Part shown: piece by piece, positions 1-7,794 of the stretch
How positions within the stretch are numbered: position 1 is the stretch's first letter
Layout: each line of letters begins with the position of its first letter
Assembly: GCA_041609995.1 (NCBI GenBank)
Contig: JBFIPU010000058.1
Span: 1 to 16,732, forward strand
Origin: JABDOU01 sp041609995
GTDB lineage: Bacteria > Actinomycetota > Acidimicrobiia > Spongiisociales > SHLN01
Direction: 5' to 3'
Length of the DNA: 16,732 bases
Translations under genes and position numbers: made by a program
The notes under the pieces: generated by a model
Told to the model about the DNA's origin: nothing
Seen by the model: the letters and a program-made list of their open reading frames with translations, nothing else
Databases searched by the model: none

Positions 1-53
1 CAGACGCCAGCCGTCGCGTACGCGTCACGGTGACCCTCCGGGATCTTGCCTTG

Positions 54-70
54 GCGCCCCGAAGGGGCGC
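54..70. terminator. GC-rich hairpin upstream of ruvC, possible terminator of an upstream gene
   Basis: A perfect 7-bp inverted repeat (GCGCCCC / GGGGCGC) closes a GAA triloop. No T-run follows on either strand, so it is not a classical intrinsic terminator. Actinobacteria often have U-poor terminators, so it may still end transcription from upstream. One forward frame has a TGA at 31-33, which could be the end of a gene entering from the left, but only ten codons of it are visible and I cannot identify it. Confidence 0.35.
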
Positions 71-168
71 ACAAAACAAGCATGCTTCGTCGATCTCCCA
101 CACAAACCTCTATGTTCGACCGGCGATCGCGTCCGTGGGAGTTCCTTCTCTTCCGGTGTCGATTCGCA

Positions 169-174
169 TAGTCT
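169..174 (+). promoter_or_regulatory. candidate -10 element (TAGTCT) for ruvC
   Basis: TAGTCT matches the TANNNT pattern of actinobacterial -10 boxes and lies 11 bases before the ruvC ATG. Transcription would begin only about five bases before the start codon. No Shine-Dalgarno sequence is visible before this ATG, as expected for a leaderless or nearly leaderless message. The -35 region is poor (TTCTCT at 146-151, 17-base spacer). This is pattern reading only. Confidence 0.35.
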
Positions 175-185
175 CACCAGAACAT

Positions 186-677
186 ATGTTCGTTTTAGGG
201 ATTGATCCGGGGGTCTCGCGTTGTGGGTTCGGCGTGTTGCAGATCGAGTCGGCGCGGTTGACAGCCGTAACGGCCGGTGTGTTCAGGACCCCTCCGGATA
301 TGGAGTTGCCGAGAAGGCTACAGGAGATCTACCGGGACCTGACGGCGATCATCCGGGAGTACGAGCCGGATGTGATGGCCATCGAGCAGGTGTTCACGAA
401 CCGCAATCTCAACACAGCCGTGTCGGTGGGACGCGCGTCGGGGGTGGCAATGCTGGCGGCGAGTGAGGCCGGCATGGGCGTCTTCGAAATCAGTCCCACG
501 GCCGTTAAGTTGGCGGTCACGGGCTACGGCCGGGCCGACAAGCAGCAGATTCGATACGCCATCATGCAGCAGCTCAATCTCGAGGTTCTCGACGCACCCC
601 CCGATGCGGCGGACGCATTGGCGCTGGCTCTTTGCTACGCCCGCCGGCACAAGACTCCCAGCGGGGCCCGGCCATGA
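186..677 (+). CDS. ruvC: RuvC, crossover junction endodeoxyribonuclease
   Basis: RuvC is the dimeric resolvase that cuts Holliday junctions symmetrically after RuvAB branch migration. The protein is 163 aa, close to the 170-odd of E. coli RuvC. The four acidic metal ligands of the RNase H-like fold are all present: D7 in the opening GIDPG, E67 in AIEQVF, and D140 and D143 in DAADALALA. The open frame extends upstream to position 30, but the residues before 186 are unlike RuvC. The ATG at 186 puts the catalytic Asp at residue 7, exactly as in E. coli. The gene heads a ruvC-ruvA-ruvB series, and its TGA overlaps the ruvA ATG by four bases (ATGA). In mycobacteria ruvC likewise precedes ruvA; the yebC often found upstream in other genomes is not visible in the 185 bases shown. 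Identification is secure. Confidence 0.96.
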   Translation: MFVLGIDPGVSRCGFGVLQIESARLTAVTAGVFRTPPDMELPRRLQEIYRDLTAIIREYEPDVMAIEQVFTNRNLNTAVSVGRASGVAMLAASEAGMGVFEISPTAVKLAVTGYGRADKQQIRYAIMQQLNLEVLDAPPDAADALALALCYARRHKTPSGARP

Positions 678-1243
678 TCGGCAGGCTGCGTGGCACGCTG
701 GCCGATGCCATGTCCGAGCATCTCTTGATGGATGTCGGAGGGGTCGGCTATGTGGTGGCGGTGACGCCGAAGACCCTGGCCGAGCTGCCCCCGGTGGGTG
801 ACGAGATCGTCCTGCACACGCACACGCACGTGCGGGAGGACCAGCTGGCCCTTTTTGGTTTCCTGCATGCCGCCGACCGCAACACGTTCCAGATCTTGTT
901 GGGGGCGAGCGGGGTGGGTCCCAAGCTGGCGCTCGCCATCCTCGCCACGCTCGACGACGCCGGGTTGCGTGAGGCGGTCAGTTCGCAGGACACCGGCGCG
1001 CTGGAGATGGTGCCCGGCGTGGGCAAGCGGACCGCCCAGAAACTGATTCTCGAGCTGCGTCCCAAGCTAGATCTGCCGACGGGCGATATCCCGGGCGAGT
1101 CCACCGATCACAGCGACGTGCGGGAAGCGCTCGAGTCGCTCGGGTTCGCCCCCGCCGAGGTGCGGGAGGCCATGATCGACCTGCGAGAAGGTGACACCGA
1201 GGAAATGTTGAAGGACGCACTGCAGCGGTTGGGTCAATCATGA
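674..1243 (+). CDS. ruvA: RuvA, Holliday junction DNA-binding subunit
   Basis: RuvA tetramers hold the four-way junction open in a square plane and load the RuvB motor. The 189-aa product has the three expected domains. An N-terminal OB fold begins MIGRLRGTL and carries the acidic pin E55-D56 at the same positions as in E. coli. Two helix-hairpin-helix motifs follow (about 77-91, GASGVGPK; and 112-126, VPGVGKRTAQK). After an acidic linker, a small C-terminal RuvB-binding domain starts near 149 (VREALESLGF). The start at 674 overlaps the ruvC stop as ATGA, and no Shine-Dalgarno sequence is seen, so translation is probably coupled to ruvC. The longer frame from 632 would run into ruvC and is rejected. 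The gene ends in another ATGA overlap with ruvB. Confidence 0.96.
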   Translation: MIGRLRGTLADAMSEHLLMDVGGVGYVVAVTPKTLAELPPVGDEIVLHTHTHVREDQLALFGFLHAADRNTFQILLGASGVGPKLALAILATLDDAGLREAVSSQDTGALEMVPGVGKRTAQKLILELRPKLDLPTGDIPGESTDHSDVREALESLGFAPAEVREAMIDLREGDTEEMLKDALQRLGQS

Positions 1244-2268
1244 GGGAAGAGGGCTTGCTGGCCGGAGCCGCCATCGAAGAAGACGTGACCGAGGCGTCGC
1301 TGCGGCCCCGCCGCATGGAGGACTTCATCGGACAGCCGCAGTTGAAGGAACGTCTGGGGATCATGATCGAAGCGGCCAAGTCGAGAGGCGAAACCCTCGA
1401 CCACGTGCTCCTGTCCGGGCCGCCGGGACTGGGCAAAACGACGATGGCAGTGATCCTCGCCAACGAGATGGACGGCCAGCTGCGACTCACATCTGGGCCG
1501 GCTCTCGAGCGGCCCGGTGATCTGGCAGGCGAGCTCACCAACCTCTCGGAAGGGGACGTGTTCTTCATCGACGAGATCCACCGATTGCCGCGACAAGTCG
1601 AAGAGGTGCTCTATTCGGCGATGGAGGATTTCAAGCTGGACATCATGGTGGGGAAGGGGCCGTCGGCTCGTTCGATTCGCCTCGATCTGCCCAGCTTCAT
1701 GCTGGCCGGCGCCACCACCCGGCTGGGCAAGGTCTCCTCCCCCTTGCGCGACCGGTTTGGGGAAGTCGGGCGGCTCGACTATTACCCGCCCGAAGACCTC
1801 GTCCAGATCGTCGTGCGGTCGGCTTCGATCTTGGAGGTGGTCATCGACGAAGCCGGGGCCGCCATCATCTCCTCCCGCAGCCGAGGCACTCCCCGGATTG
1901 CCAACCGGCTTCTGCGGCGGGTGCGGGACTTTTCAACCGTCAGGGCCGATGGCGTGATCACGGCCGACGTCGCCAAGGCCGGCTTGCAGGCGTTCGAAGT
2001 CGACGAGGCCGGACTGGACCGAGTCGACCGAGCGATTCTGGCTGCGGTCATCGACAAGTTCGGCGGCGGCCCCGTGGGTCTGTCGACGGTGGCGATCGCC
2101 GTGGGGGAAGAGCCCGAGACGATCGAGGACGCCTACGAGCCGTTCCTGATCCAGAAGGGGCTCCTGCAGCGGACGCCGCGGGGGAGGGTGGTCACGCCGG
2201 CCGCCTACGAGCACATGCAGCGGATTCCTCCGCCCGACGTGAACCGCCAGCAAACCCTGCTCGACTGA
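1240..2268 (+). CDS. ruvB: RuvB, Holliday junction branch migration ATPase
   Basis: RuvB is the hexameric AAA+ motor that drives branch migration on RuvA-bound junctions. At 342 aa it has normal family length. The Walker A loop is GPPGLGKTT (60-68) and Walker B is FFIDEIH (108-114). Sensor 1 is GATTR (157-161) and the arginine finger lies in SPLRDRFG (R170). The sensor 2 region GTPRIANRLLRRVRDF precedes a C-terminal winged helix with the typical GGGPVGLSTVA stretch. The start overlaps the ruvA stop (ATGA), which points to translational coupling. The next gene, queA, begins 15 bases after the ruvB TGA, so the ruv genes may be co-transcribed with the queuosine and sec genes. All catalytic residues are intact. 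Confidence 0.97.
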   Translation: MREEGLLAGAAIEEDVTEASLRPRRMEDFIGQPQLKERLGIMIEAAKSRGETLDHVLLSGPPGLGKTTMAVILANEMDGQLRLTSGPALERPGDLAGELTNLSEGDVFFIDEIHRLPRQVEEVLYSAMEDFKLDIMVGKGPSARSIRLDLPSFMLAGATTRLGKVSSPLRDRFGEVGRLDYYPPEDLVQIVVRSASILEVVIDEAGAAIISSRSRGTPRIANRLLRRVRDFSTVRADGVITADVAKAGLQAFEVDEAGLDRVDRAILAAVIDKFGGGPVGLSTVAIAVGEEPETIEDAYEPFLIQKGLLQRTPRGRVVTPAAYEHMQRIPPPDVNRQQTLLD

Positions 2269-2283
2269 GTGGCCGTTCGTGCC

Positions 2284-3288
2284 ATGGACGTAACCGAGTT
2301 CTCATATGAGCTGCCCGACTCCGCCATCGCCCAGCACCCGGTGGAGCCACGTGACAACGCCCGGCTGCTCGAGGTGGAAGGCCTGGTGGACCACCGGTTT
2401 TCGGACCTACCCACGATGCTGTCCGCCGGCGACCTGCTGGTGGTCAACCGCACGCGGGTGCGGGCCAGCCGGCTGCTGGGCACCCGAGCGACCGGGGGAG
2501 GGGCAGAGGTCTTGTTGCTGCGGCCGCTGGCGAGAGATCAATGGACGGCGCTGGTGCGCCCCGCCAAGAAGCTCCCCTCCGGCTCGATCATCGTCATCGG
2601 TGATCTAGAGGTGACGGTTGTCGAGCACCACGGCGAGGGTGTCGCCACGGTGCGGCTCGCCGCCTCAGGTCCGGTGGAAGACGCCATTGCCGCGGCGGGC
2701 ACCATGCCGCTCCCGCCCTACATCACCGAGTCGCTCGACCATCCGGACGACTATCAGACCGTGTACGCCCGCGAGTTGGGATCGGCCGCTGCCCCCACGG
2801 CCGGCCTCCACTTCACGGAATCGCTGCTAAACCAGCTGGAAAAGGTGGGCGTAAGGGTGTCCTCGGTGGTTCTCGAGGTCGGCCTCGACACATTCCGACC
2901 GATCACCACCGACCGCATCGAGGACCATGAGATCCACTCGGAACGGATCGTGGTCGAGCCAGAAGTGGTGGAGGTGGTGGAAGAGACGAGAGTCACGGGC
3001 GGCCGGGTCGTGGCTGTCGGCACGACCGTGGTGCGCGCGCTCGAGTCGGCCGCCGCCGGGGGATCTCTCGTTCCATTCTCCGGGGCAACCGACCTGTACA
3101 TCACGCCCGGCTACCGGTGCCGCGTGGTGGACGGCTTGATCACCAATTTCCATTTGCCACGAACGACGCTGTTGGTGATGATCGCCGCCCTCTTCGGAGA
3201 TCGATGGAGGGATATCTACACGACAGCTCTCGAGCGGGGCTACCGCTTTCTCTCGTTTGGTGATGCCATGTTCGGATGGGTGCGATGA
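2284..3288 (+). CDS. queA: QueA, S-adenosylmethionine:tRNA ribosyltransferase-isomerase
   Basis: QueA transfers and isomerises the ribosyl group of S-adenosylmethionine onto preQ1 already placed in tRNA, giving epoxyqueuosine at wobble position 34. The 334-aa product carries the family's conserved blocks: ELPDSAIAQHP near the N terminus, GDLLVVNRTRV, AAPTAGLHFTESLL, GLDTFRPI, HSERIVV, GTTVVRALES and LITNFHLPRTTLL. I chose the ATG at 2284 because it gives the usual beginning (MDVTEFSYELP). A GTG at 2269, directly after the ruvB stop, would add five residues without family support. Neither start has a good Shine-Dalgarno sequence. The stop overlaps the tgt ATG (ATGA). Next to tgt, this pairs the last two tRNA-level steps before epoxyqueuosine reduction. 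The preQ1 synthesis genes queC-F and the reductase queG or queH are not in the window. Confidence 0.94.
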   Translation: MDVTEFSYELPDSAIAQHPVEPRDNARLLEVEGLVDHRFSDLPTMLSAGDLLVVNRTRVRASRLLGTRATGGGAEVLLLRPLARDQWTALVRPAKKLPSGSIIVIGDLEVTVVEHHGEGVATVRLAASGPVEDAIAAAGTMPLPPYITESLDHPDDYQTVYARELGSAAAPTAGLHFTESLLNQLEKVGVRVSSVVLEVGLDTFRPITTDRIEDHEIHSERIVVEPEVVEVVEETRVTGGRVVAVGTTVVRALESAAAGGSLVPFSGATDLYITPGYRCRVVDGLITNFHLPRTTLLVMIAALFGDRWRDIYTTALERGYRFLSFGDAMFGWVR

Positions 3289-4433
3289 GCTGGACCGAGG
3301 CGGCCCGCGACGGCAGGGCGAGGGCGGGAACGTTCAGCACGCCCCATGGTGAGGTTCCCACCCCCAACTTCCTGCCCGTCGGTACCAGGGCTTCGGTCAA
3401 GGCGCTCGACTCGGCTGACGTGCGCCAGGTGGGAGCCGCCATGGTGCTCGCCAACACGTACCACTTGATGCTGCGGCCGGGCCACGAGCTGATCGCTTCC
3501 CTCGGTGGCCTGCACGAATTCATGGGTTGGGATGGGCCGATCCTCACGGACTCGGGCGGCTACCAGGTCTTTTCTCTGAATCCGAAAGTGACCGAGGACG
3601 GAGTCACCTTTCGTTCCACCTACGACGGTGCCAGCGTGCATCTGACGCCCGAGGGGGCGGTGGCCGTTCAGGAGAACCTCGGGGCGGATGTGGCGATGCA
3701 GCTGGACGAGCTGGTCGGCCTGCCGGCACCACGGGAGGTCGTCGAGGGTGCCATGCGGCGCTCTCTGCGCTGGGCCGAGCGGTCCTTTGCCATCCACCGG
3801 CGCGCCGACCAGTACTTGTTTCCGATCGTCCAGGGGGGAACCGACGAGGAACTGCGGGCCGAGAGCGCCCGCACTCTCGCCGCTCTCAGTCCGCCCGGGT
3901 TCGGGGTGGGTGGGCTGTCGGTGGGTGAGTCCGGTGATGCACGTAACCGGGCGTTGCGAGCCACCGTGGCCGAGCTGCCGGCCGACCGGGTGCGCTACGT
4001 CATGGGGCTCGGCGACACCGAGGGGGTGTTGGAGGCGATTGCCCACGGCATCGACTTGTTCGACTGCGTCTGGCCGACCCGCCTGGCCCGGCACGGGAAG
4101 GTATTGAGCGCCAAAGGCGATTTCTCCATGCGGGCAAACGTCCAGCGCAACAACCCCGATCCCATCGACCCGGATTGCGCATGCCACACGTGCCGGCACC
4201 ATTCGCGGGCATATCTGCGCCACCTGGTGACGACCAAGGAACTGGCTGCCCACCGCCTCATCAGCATCCACAACCTCTTCTATACCTTGAGCGTGATGGC
4301 GGGAGCGCGTCGAGCTATCGAGACTGGCACGTTCGAGTCGTATCGGCACGCTGTGGGTGCTGCCCGGAGCCGAGCCGGATCCGAAGCGGTAGGAGATGAT
4401 CGGACCGCCTCCAACTACGATATCGACCCGTGA
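3285..4433 (+). CDS. tgt: Tgt, queuine/preQ1 tRNA-guanine transglycosylase
   Basis: Tgt exchanges guanine 34 of tRNAs with GUN anticodons (Asp, Asn, His, Tyr) for preQ1, the substrate QueA then modifies. The 382-aa TIM-barrel protein keeps the general acid/base Asp in LTDSGGYQVFSL (D89) and the nucleophile D260 in LFDCVWPTRLARHGK. The zinc site is C298-x-C300-x2-C303 plus H329, with the 26-residue spacing seen in E. coli Tgt. The bacterial-type length and motifs favour the preQ1-specific enzyme over archaeal or eukaryotic forms. The ATG at 3285 overlaps the queA stop. An in-frame ATG three codons earlier (3276) is possible, but it lies inside queA and breaks the four-base overlap pattern of this operon. 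The stop overlaps the yajC GTG (GTGA). Confidence 0.95.
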   Translation: MSWTEAARDGRARAGTFSTPHGEVPTPNFLPVGTRASVKALDSADVRQVGAAMVLANTYHLMLRPGHELIASLGGLHEFMGWDGPILTDSGGYQVFSLNPKVTEDGVTFRSTYDGASVHLTPEGAVAVQENLGADVAMQLDELVGLPAPREVVEGAMRRSLRWAERSFAIHRRADQYLFPIVQGGTDEELRAESARTLAALSPPGFGVGGLSVGESGDARNRALRATVAELPADRVRYVMGLGDTEGVLEAIAHGIDLFDCVWPTRLARHGKVLSAKGDFSMRANVQRNNPDPIDPDCACHTCRHHSRAYLRHLVTTKELAAHRLISIHNLFYTLSVMAGARRAIETGTFESYRHAVGAARSRAGSEAVGDDRTASNYDIDP

Positions 4434-4708
4434 TAGGGCTTCTCCAGACAACCACCGACACCACCGCCAGCCTGCTTCCGATCATGTTGATCGGCGCGTT
4501 CTTCCTGTTCATCATCTTCCGCCAGCGGCAGCGCCAGCGGGCCCGTCAGGAGATGCTCGAGTCGTTCGTCGTGGGCGATTCGGTCCGCACCATCGGCGGC
4601 ATCATCGGCACGATCATCGAAATGGACGAAACGGAGATCGTGCTGGAGACCGAAAGCGGGACCCGTTTGCGCATGTTGCGGCGAGCGCTACAAGAGCCTC
4701 ACTCATGA
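4430..4708 (+). CDS. yajC: YajC, Sec translocase accessory membrane protein
   Basis: YajC is a small single-span inner-membrane protein that associates with SecDF and SecYEG. The 92-aa product has a short N terminus, one hydrophobic segment (about residues 14-28, LLPIMLIGAFFLFIIF), a strongly basic Arg/Gln stretch, and the conserved cytoplasmic YajC domain (VGDSVRTIGGIIGTI, then TEIVLETESGTRLRMLRRAL). The start is GTG at 4430, whose last two bases begin the tgt stop (GTGA). No Shine-Dalgarno sequence is visible, so coupling to tgt is likely. The stop overlaps the secD ATG. The order tgt-yajC-secD-secF is the one long known from E. coli. Confidence 0.94.
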   Translation: MIGLLQTTTDTTASLLPIMLIGAFFLFIIFRQRQRQRARQEMLESFVVGDSVRTIGGIIGTIIEMDETEIVLETESGTRLRMLRRALQEPHS

Positions 4709-6228
4709 CCGACGCTCCCAAAGGGCGGGCCGCTCGCCTGGCTGCGGAGGGCCGGGGTGGGCCGCCGCCCGGTCAAGGCCCGACGGTGCGCGGCCGCGTG
4801 TTGTCGATTCTCTTCGTGGTGGTGGTTGCCTACGGGGGAGTGGCGGCGTTTCTCGGCACCGGCAACACGCCGAAGCTGGGACTCGACCTGGCCGGCGGCA
4901 CCGAGGTCGTACTGCAGGCACCCCCGGAGACGACCGAGACGCAGTTGCGCGATGCCGTGGAGATCATGCGCCGGCGCATCAGTGCTCTGGGCGGAGTGCT
5001 GGAGCCGGTCATCCAGATCGTGGGTGACAACCAGGTCGATGTGCAGCTGCCGGGGGTGACAGACCGCGAGCAGGCCATCGCAGCCGTCGGGTCGACCGGC
5101 CAGCTGTCGTTCCGCAAGGTGTTGCCACTCGTCGACCCGACCAATGTCAATGAGGATGGCACGATCAACGTGCCGGAGGGCATCAGCCCGATCGAGCCGG
5201 AGGATGACGACCCGTCGCAGGAAGCAGTGCTTCTGAGCGAATTCGGTGTTCCCATCCGGGTGGGCCCGGCATTCGCTCTCGGCAGCGACATCGCTGACGC
5301 CGGTCCCGCCCTTGACCCACAGACCTCCGAGTGGTCGGTGGGCCTGCGGTTCACGCCGGAGGGGTCGGACACCTTCGCTCAGGCAACCCGTGAGCTGGCG
5401 CAGTTTCCGATCGGTGACGAGCGCCGCAGCTTCGCCATCGTGCTCGACGGGGAGGTGGTGAGCACGCCGTTCATCGCCGCCTCGGTCAACCCGGCAATCG
5501 GCATCAGTGGGGGCAGCGCCCAGATCACGACCGGCCCCGGCGAACAGGGCCAGTCCGAGGCCGAGGCGCTCTCGATCGTCCTGCGGTTCGGAGCGCTGCC
5601 GATCGTTCTGGAGCAGGATCGGGTACAGAACGTGTCCGCCACCCTGGGGGGCGATTCCCTCGACTCCGGCATCGTCGCCGGCCTCATCGGCCTCGGCCTC
5701 GTGGCATTGGCGCTCGTCGCCTACTACCGGGTGCTGGGCCTGATCGCCGTGATCGGCTTGACGCTCTTCGGCTCGTTGCTCGTGGCGACCTACTCCCTGC
5801 TCGGCATCACCGCCGGGCTCACGCTGACGCTGTCGGGGGTGGCGGGCCTGATCGTGGCGGTCGGAATTACCGCCGACAGCTACATCGTGTTCTTCGAGCG
5901 CATCAAGGAGGACCTGGGCCGTGATGTCCCCATGCGGCGCAGCGTCACCAACGGCTTCAGCCGGGCCTTCCGCACGATCATCACCGCCGACACGGTGTCG
6001 TTCGTGGGCGCCATTCTTCTGTGGATTCTGGCCATCGGGCCCGTCAAGGGCTTCGCGCTGGCACTGGGCCTGGCGACGTTGATCGACGTCTTTGTGGCTT
6101 ACTTCTACACGCGCAATGCGGTGGCGCTCGTCGCCCGTGGCGGCCTGGGCGAAGGGGGAGCATTCTCGATCCGCGGTGCTTCCGGCCGGAGACGCCAGAC
6201 CGGGCAACCGGAAGGAGCACCGGCGTGA
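4705..6228 (+). CDS. secD: SecD, protein translocase subunit
   Basis: SecD works with SecF as a proton-driven device that pulls exported proteins out of the SecYEG channel on the outer face of the membrane. The 507-aa product has a basic, Gly/Pro-rich cytoplasmic N terminus and TM1 near 33-51. The signature LGLDLAGGTEVVL (58-70) follows, then the large extracytoplasmic P1 domain (about 70-310) and five more membrane spans (about 320-490). The TM4 motif GITADSYIVFFERIKED places the proton-relay Asp at D391. The GITADS form is the actinobacterial variant of the more common GxAVDAN. ATG 4705 overlaps the yajC stop. The longer upstream frame from 4396 is a shadow of yajC. The gene ends in a GTGA overlap with secF. 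Confidence 0.96.
   Translation: MTDAPKGRAARLAAEGRGGPPPGQGPTVRGRVLSILFVVVVAYGGVAAFLGTGNTPKLGLDLAGGTEVVLQAPPETTETQLRDAVEIMRRRISALGGVLEPVIQIVGDNQVDVQLPGVTDREQAIAAVGSTGQLSFRKVLPLVDPTNVNEDGTINVPEGISPIEPEDDDPSQEAVLLSEFGVPIRVGPAFALGSDIADAGPALDPQTSEWSVGLRFTPEGSDTFAQATRELAQFPIGDERRSFAIVLDGEVVSTPFIAASVNPAIGISGGSAQITTGPGEQGQSEAEALSIVLRFGALPIVLEQDRVQNVSATLGGDSLDSGIVAGLIGLGLVALALVAYYRVLGLIAVIGLTLFGSLLVATYSLLGITAGLTLTLSGVAGLIVAVGITADSYIVFFERIKEDLGRDVPMRRSVTNGFSRAFRTIITADTVSFVGAILLWILAIGPVKGFALALGLATLIDVFVAYFYTRNAVALVARGGLGEGGAFSIRGASGRRRQTGQPEGAPA
6212..6217 (+). promoter_or_regulatory. ribosome binding site of secF (AAGGAG)
   Basis: AAGGAG lies seven bases before the GTG at 6225, inside the 3' end of secD. 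It is the clearest Shine-Dalgarno sequence in the ruv-sec block and fixes the secF start, which would otherwise be ambiguous because the frame is open far upstream. Confidence 0.7.
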
Positions 6229-7256
6229 TCGGGCGGCTCTATCGGGGAGAGACCAGCTTCGACTTCGTCGGGAACCGGTCCAAGGGGTTCATCCTGTCGG
6301 CCATCTTGATCGTGATTTCGGCGGGGGCCCTCTTGCTCGGAGGCCTCAATCTCGGCGTGGACTTCCGGGGAGGCACCGTGGTCGAGGTGGAGAACGTCAA
6401 TTCGGTCAGCATCGGCGACATGCGGGATGCCCTGCGGCCCCTCGGGCTCGACGGAGCCCAGATCCAGGAGTTGGACTCCGGCGAGCGCTCGGTGATACGC
6501 GTGCAGACCGAGGCGATCACCGACGCCGAACAGGACGCCCTCATCGCAGCCGTGACCGAACAGGCGGGCTCGGCGGAATCGAGCGTGACCTCGGTAGGCC
6601 CCACGTTCGGCGCCGACATCACATCTGCGGCAGTCAGAGCGCTGTTGATATTTCTGACGGTGATCGCTGTCTTCATCTCACTGCGTTTCGAGGTGGCGAT
6701 GGCGGCCGGGGCCCTGGCGGCGCTGTTCCACGACTTGATCATCACCGCCGGGGTGTACGCCGTCACCGGCCTCGAGGTAACGCCTGCCACGGTGATCGCC
6801 ATCCTCACCATTCTCGGGTACTCGCTCTATGACACGGTCGTCGTGTTCGACAAGGTGTCGGAGAACCTGCGGGTAGAGGAAGATGCCGGCCGGGTGCCCC
6901 ACTACCGGAGCGTGATCAACGACTCCATGAATCAGGTGTTGATGCGGTCGATCAACACATCGCTCACGAGCCTGCTGCCGATTGCCAGCTTGCTCATCGT
7001 GGGCTCGTTTCTACTCGGTGCGACGACGCTGCGCGACTTCGCCCTGGCGTTGTTCGTCGGTGTGGCGGCCGGCACCTACTCCTCGATCTTCGTCGCCTCC
7101 CCGGTGCTGTCGCTGTGGAAGGATCGCACCGAAACCGCGCCACCGGCGCGGGCCGACGTGGGGGCTGCGCGGGACACGGCCTCACCGGGAAGCGGTCCCG
7201 ATGTGTCCGGACCGGGCGGGGCGGCACCCCGGGCACCGAAAAAGCGGAAACGATGA
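6225..7256 (+). CDS. secF: SecF, protein translocase subunit
   Basis: SecF is the partner of SecD in the proton-driven late step of Sec export. The 343-aa protein begins with the conserved cytoplasmic segment RGETSFDFVGNRS. TM1 (about 22-40) is followed by the family motif GVDFRGGT (44-51), a short extracytoplasmic domain, and five further spans. TM4 carries GYSLYDTVVVFDK, with the functional Asp at D203; the YSLYDT form is typical of Actinobacteria. The C-terminal tail after about 300 is hydrophilic, rich in Pro and Ala, and ends in a basic cluster (PKKRKR), which suggests a cytoplasmic, ribosome- or lipid-facing end. The start is GTG 6225, overlapping the secD stop and preceded by AAGGAG. 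The next gene, apt, begins 16 bases after the stop. Confidence 0.96.
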   Translation: MIGRLYRGETSFDFVGNRSKGFILSAILIVISAGALLLGGLNLGVDFRGGTVVEVENVNSVSIGDMRDALRPLGLDGAQIQELDSGERSVIRVQTEAITDAEQDALIAAVTEQAGSAESSVTSVGPTFGADITSAAVRALLIFLTVIAVFISLRFEVAMAAGALAALFHDLIITAGVYAVTGLEVTPATVIAILTILGYSLYDTVVVFDKVSENLRVEEDAGRVPHYRSVINDSMNQVLMRSINTSLTSLLPIASLLIVGSFLLGATTLRDFALALFVGVAAGTYSSIFVASPVLSLWKDRTETAPPARADVGAARDTASPGSGPDVSGPGGAAPRAPKKRKR

Positions 7257-7260
7257 GGCG

Positions 7261-7266
7261 TAGGGT
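7261..7266 (+). promoter_or_regulatory. candidate -10 element (TAGGGT) for apt
   Basis: TAGGGT fits TANNNT and ends six bases before the ATG at 7273, the spacing expected for a leaderless transcript starting at that ATG. No convincing -35 is seen. In the short secF-apt gap this could be chance, because apt may simply be read through from secF. Confidence 0.25.
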
Positions 7267-7272
7267 ATGGCC

Positions 7273-7785
7273 ATGGATTTGACGGACTACATCCGCGACA
7301 TCCCGGATTTCCCGGAGCCCGGCATCATGTTCAAGGACATCACGCCGCTGCTGGGCAACCCAGCCGCCTTTGACTTTGCCCTCGACCAACTGGTGCTGCC
7401 TTACGAAGATGCCGAGGTCGACTACGTAGCCGGCATCGAATCGCGCGGCTTCATCCTGGCTGCTCCCCTGGCGGTGCGGATGGGGGCGGGCCACGTGCCG
7501 ATCCGCAAACCAGGAAAACTCCCTGCCGAGATCGAGCGGATCGAATACGCCCTCGAATACGGCACCGACGCCCTCGAGGTCCATGTCGATGCCTTCCCGG
7601 CCGGCTCCAATGTTGTGATCGCCGACGACGTCATGGCGACCGGGGGCACTGCTGCCGCCGCTGTGGAGCTGATCGAACGACTCGGGGGGGAGGTCGCCGG
7701 AGTGTCCGTGTTGATCGAGCTGTCGTTTCTGAACGGGCGGTCGAAACTGGACGGTGTCGAGATACACTCGTTGGTCACCTACTAG
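7273..7785 (+). CDS. apt: Apt, adenine phosphoribosyltransferase
   Basis: Apt joins adenine and PRPP to form AMP (purine salvage) in the cytoplasm. The type I phosphoribosyltransferase PRPP loop is VVIADDVMATGGT (114-126). Other family blocks are PDFPEPGIMFKDITPLL (11-27), GIESRGF (54-60) and RKPGKLP (78-84). Starting at ATG 7273 gives 170 aa and the opening MDLTDYIRDIPDFP, which closely parallels Bacillus subtilis Apt (MDLKQY...). An in-frame ATG at 7267 would add only Met-Ala. The gene lies between secF and rel, as in mycobacteria and many other Gram-positive bacteria. The apt-rel pairing links purine salvage to the purine-nucleotide alarmone (p)ppGpp. The stop is followed after nine bases by the rel GTG. 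Confidence 0.94.
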   Translation: MDLTDYIRDIPDFPEPGIMFKDITPLLGNPAAFDFALDQLVLPYEDAEVDYVAGIESRGFILAAPLAVRMGAGHVPIRKPGKLPAEIERIEYALEYGTDALEVHVDAFPAGSNVVIADDVMATGGTAAAAVELIERLGGEVAGVSVLIELSFLNGRSKLDGVEIHSLVTY

Positions 7786-7789
7786 AGGA
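7784..7789 (+). promoter_or_regulatory. ribosome binding site of rel (AGAGGA)
   Basis: AGAGGA overlaps the apt stop codon (TAG 7783-7785) and sits five bases before the GTG at 7795. It supports that GTG as the rel start and suggests translation soon after apt termination. Confidence 0.6.
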
Positions 7790-7794
7790 CGTTC

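Noticed and set aside
30..185. A 52-residue N-terminal extension of RuvC.
   Set aside because: The extension has no RuvC-like sequence and runs through the hairpin and presumed promoter. The start at 186 places the catalytic Asp at residue 7 as in known RuvC.
3240..4451. A 403-codon minus-strand frame opposite tgt.
   Set aside because: It mirrors tgt, which has all catalytic residues. No domain is recognisable in the antisense translation.
4699..6207. A 502-codon minus-strand frame opposite secD.
   Set aside because: Same reasoning: it exactly mirrors a well-supported gene and its composition is that of a GC-rich shadow frame.
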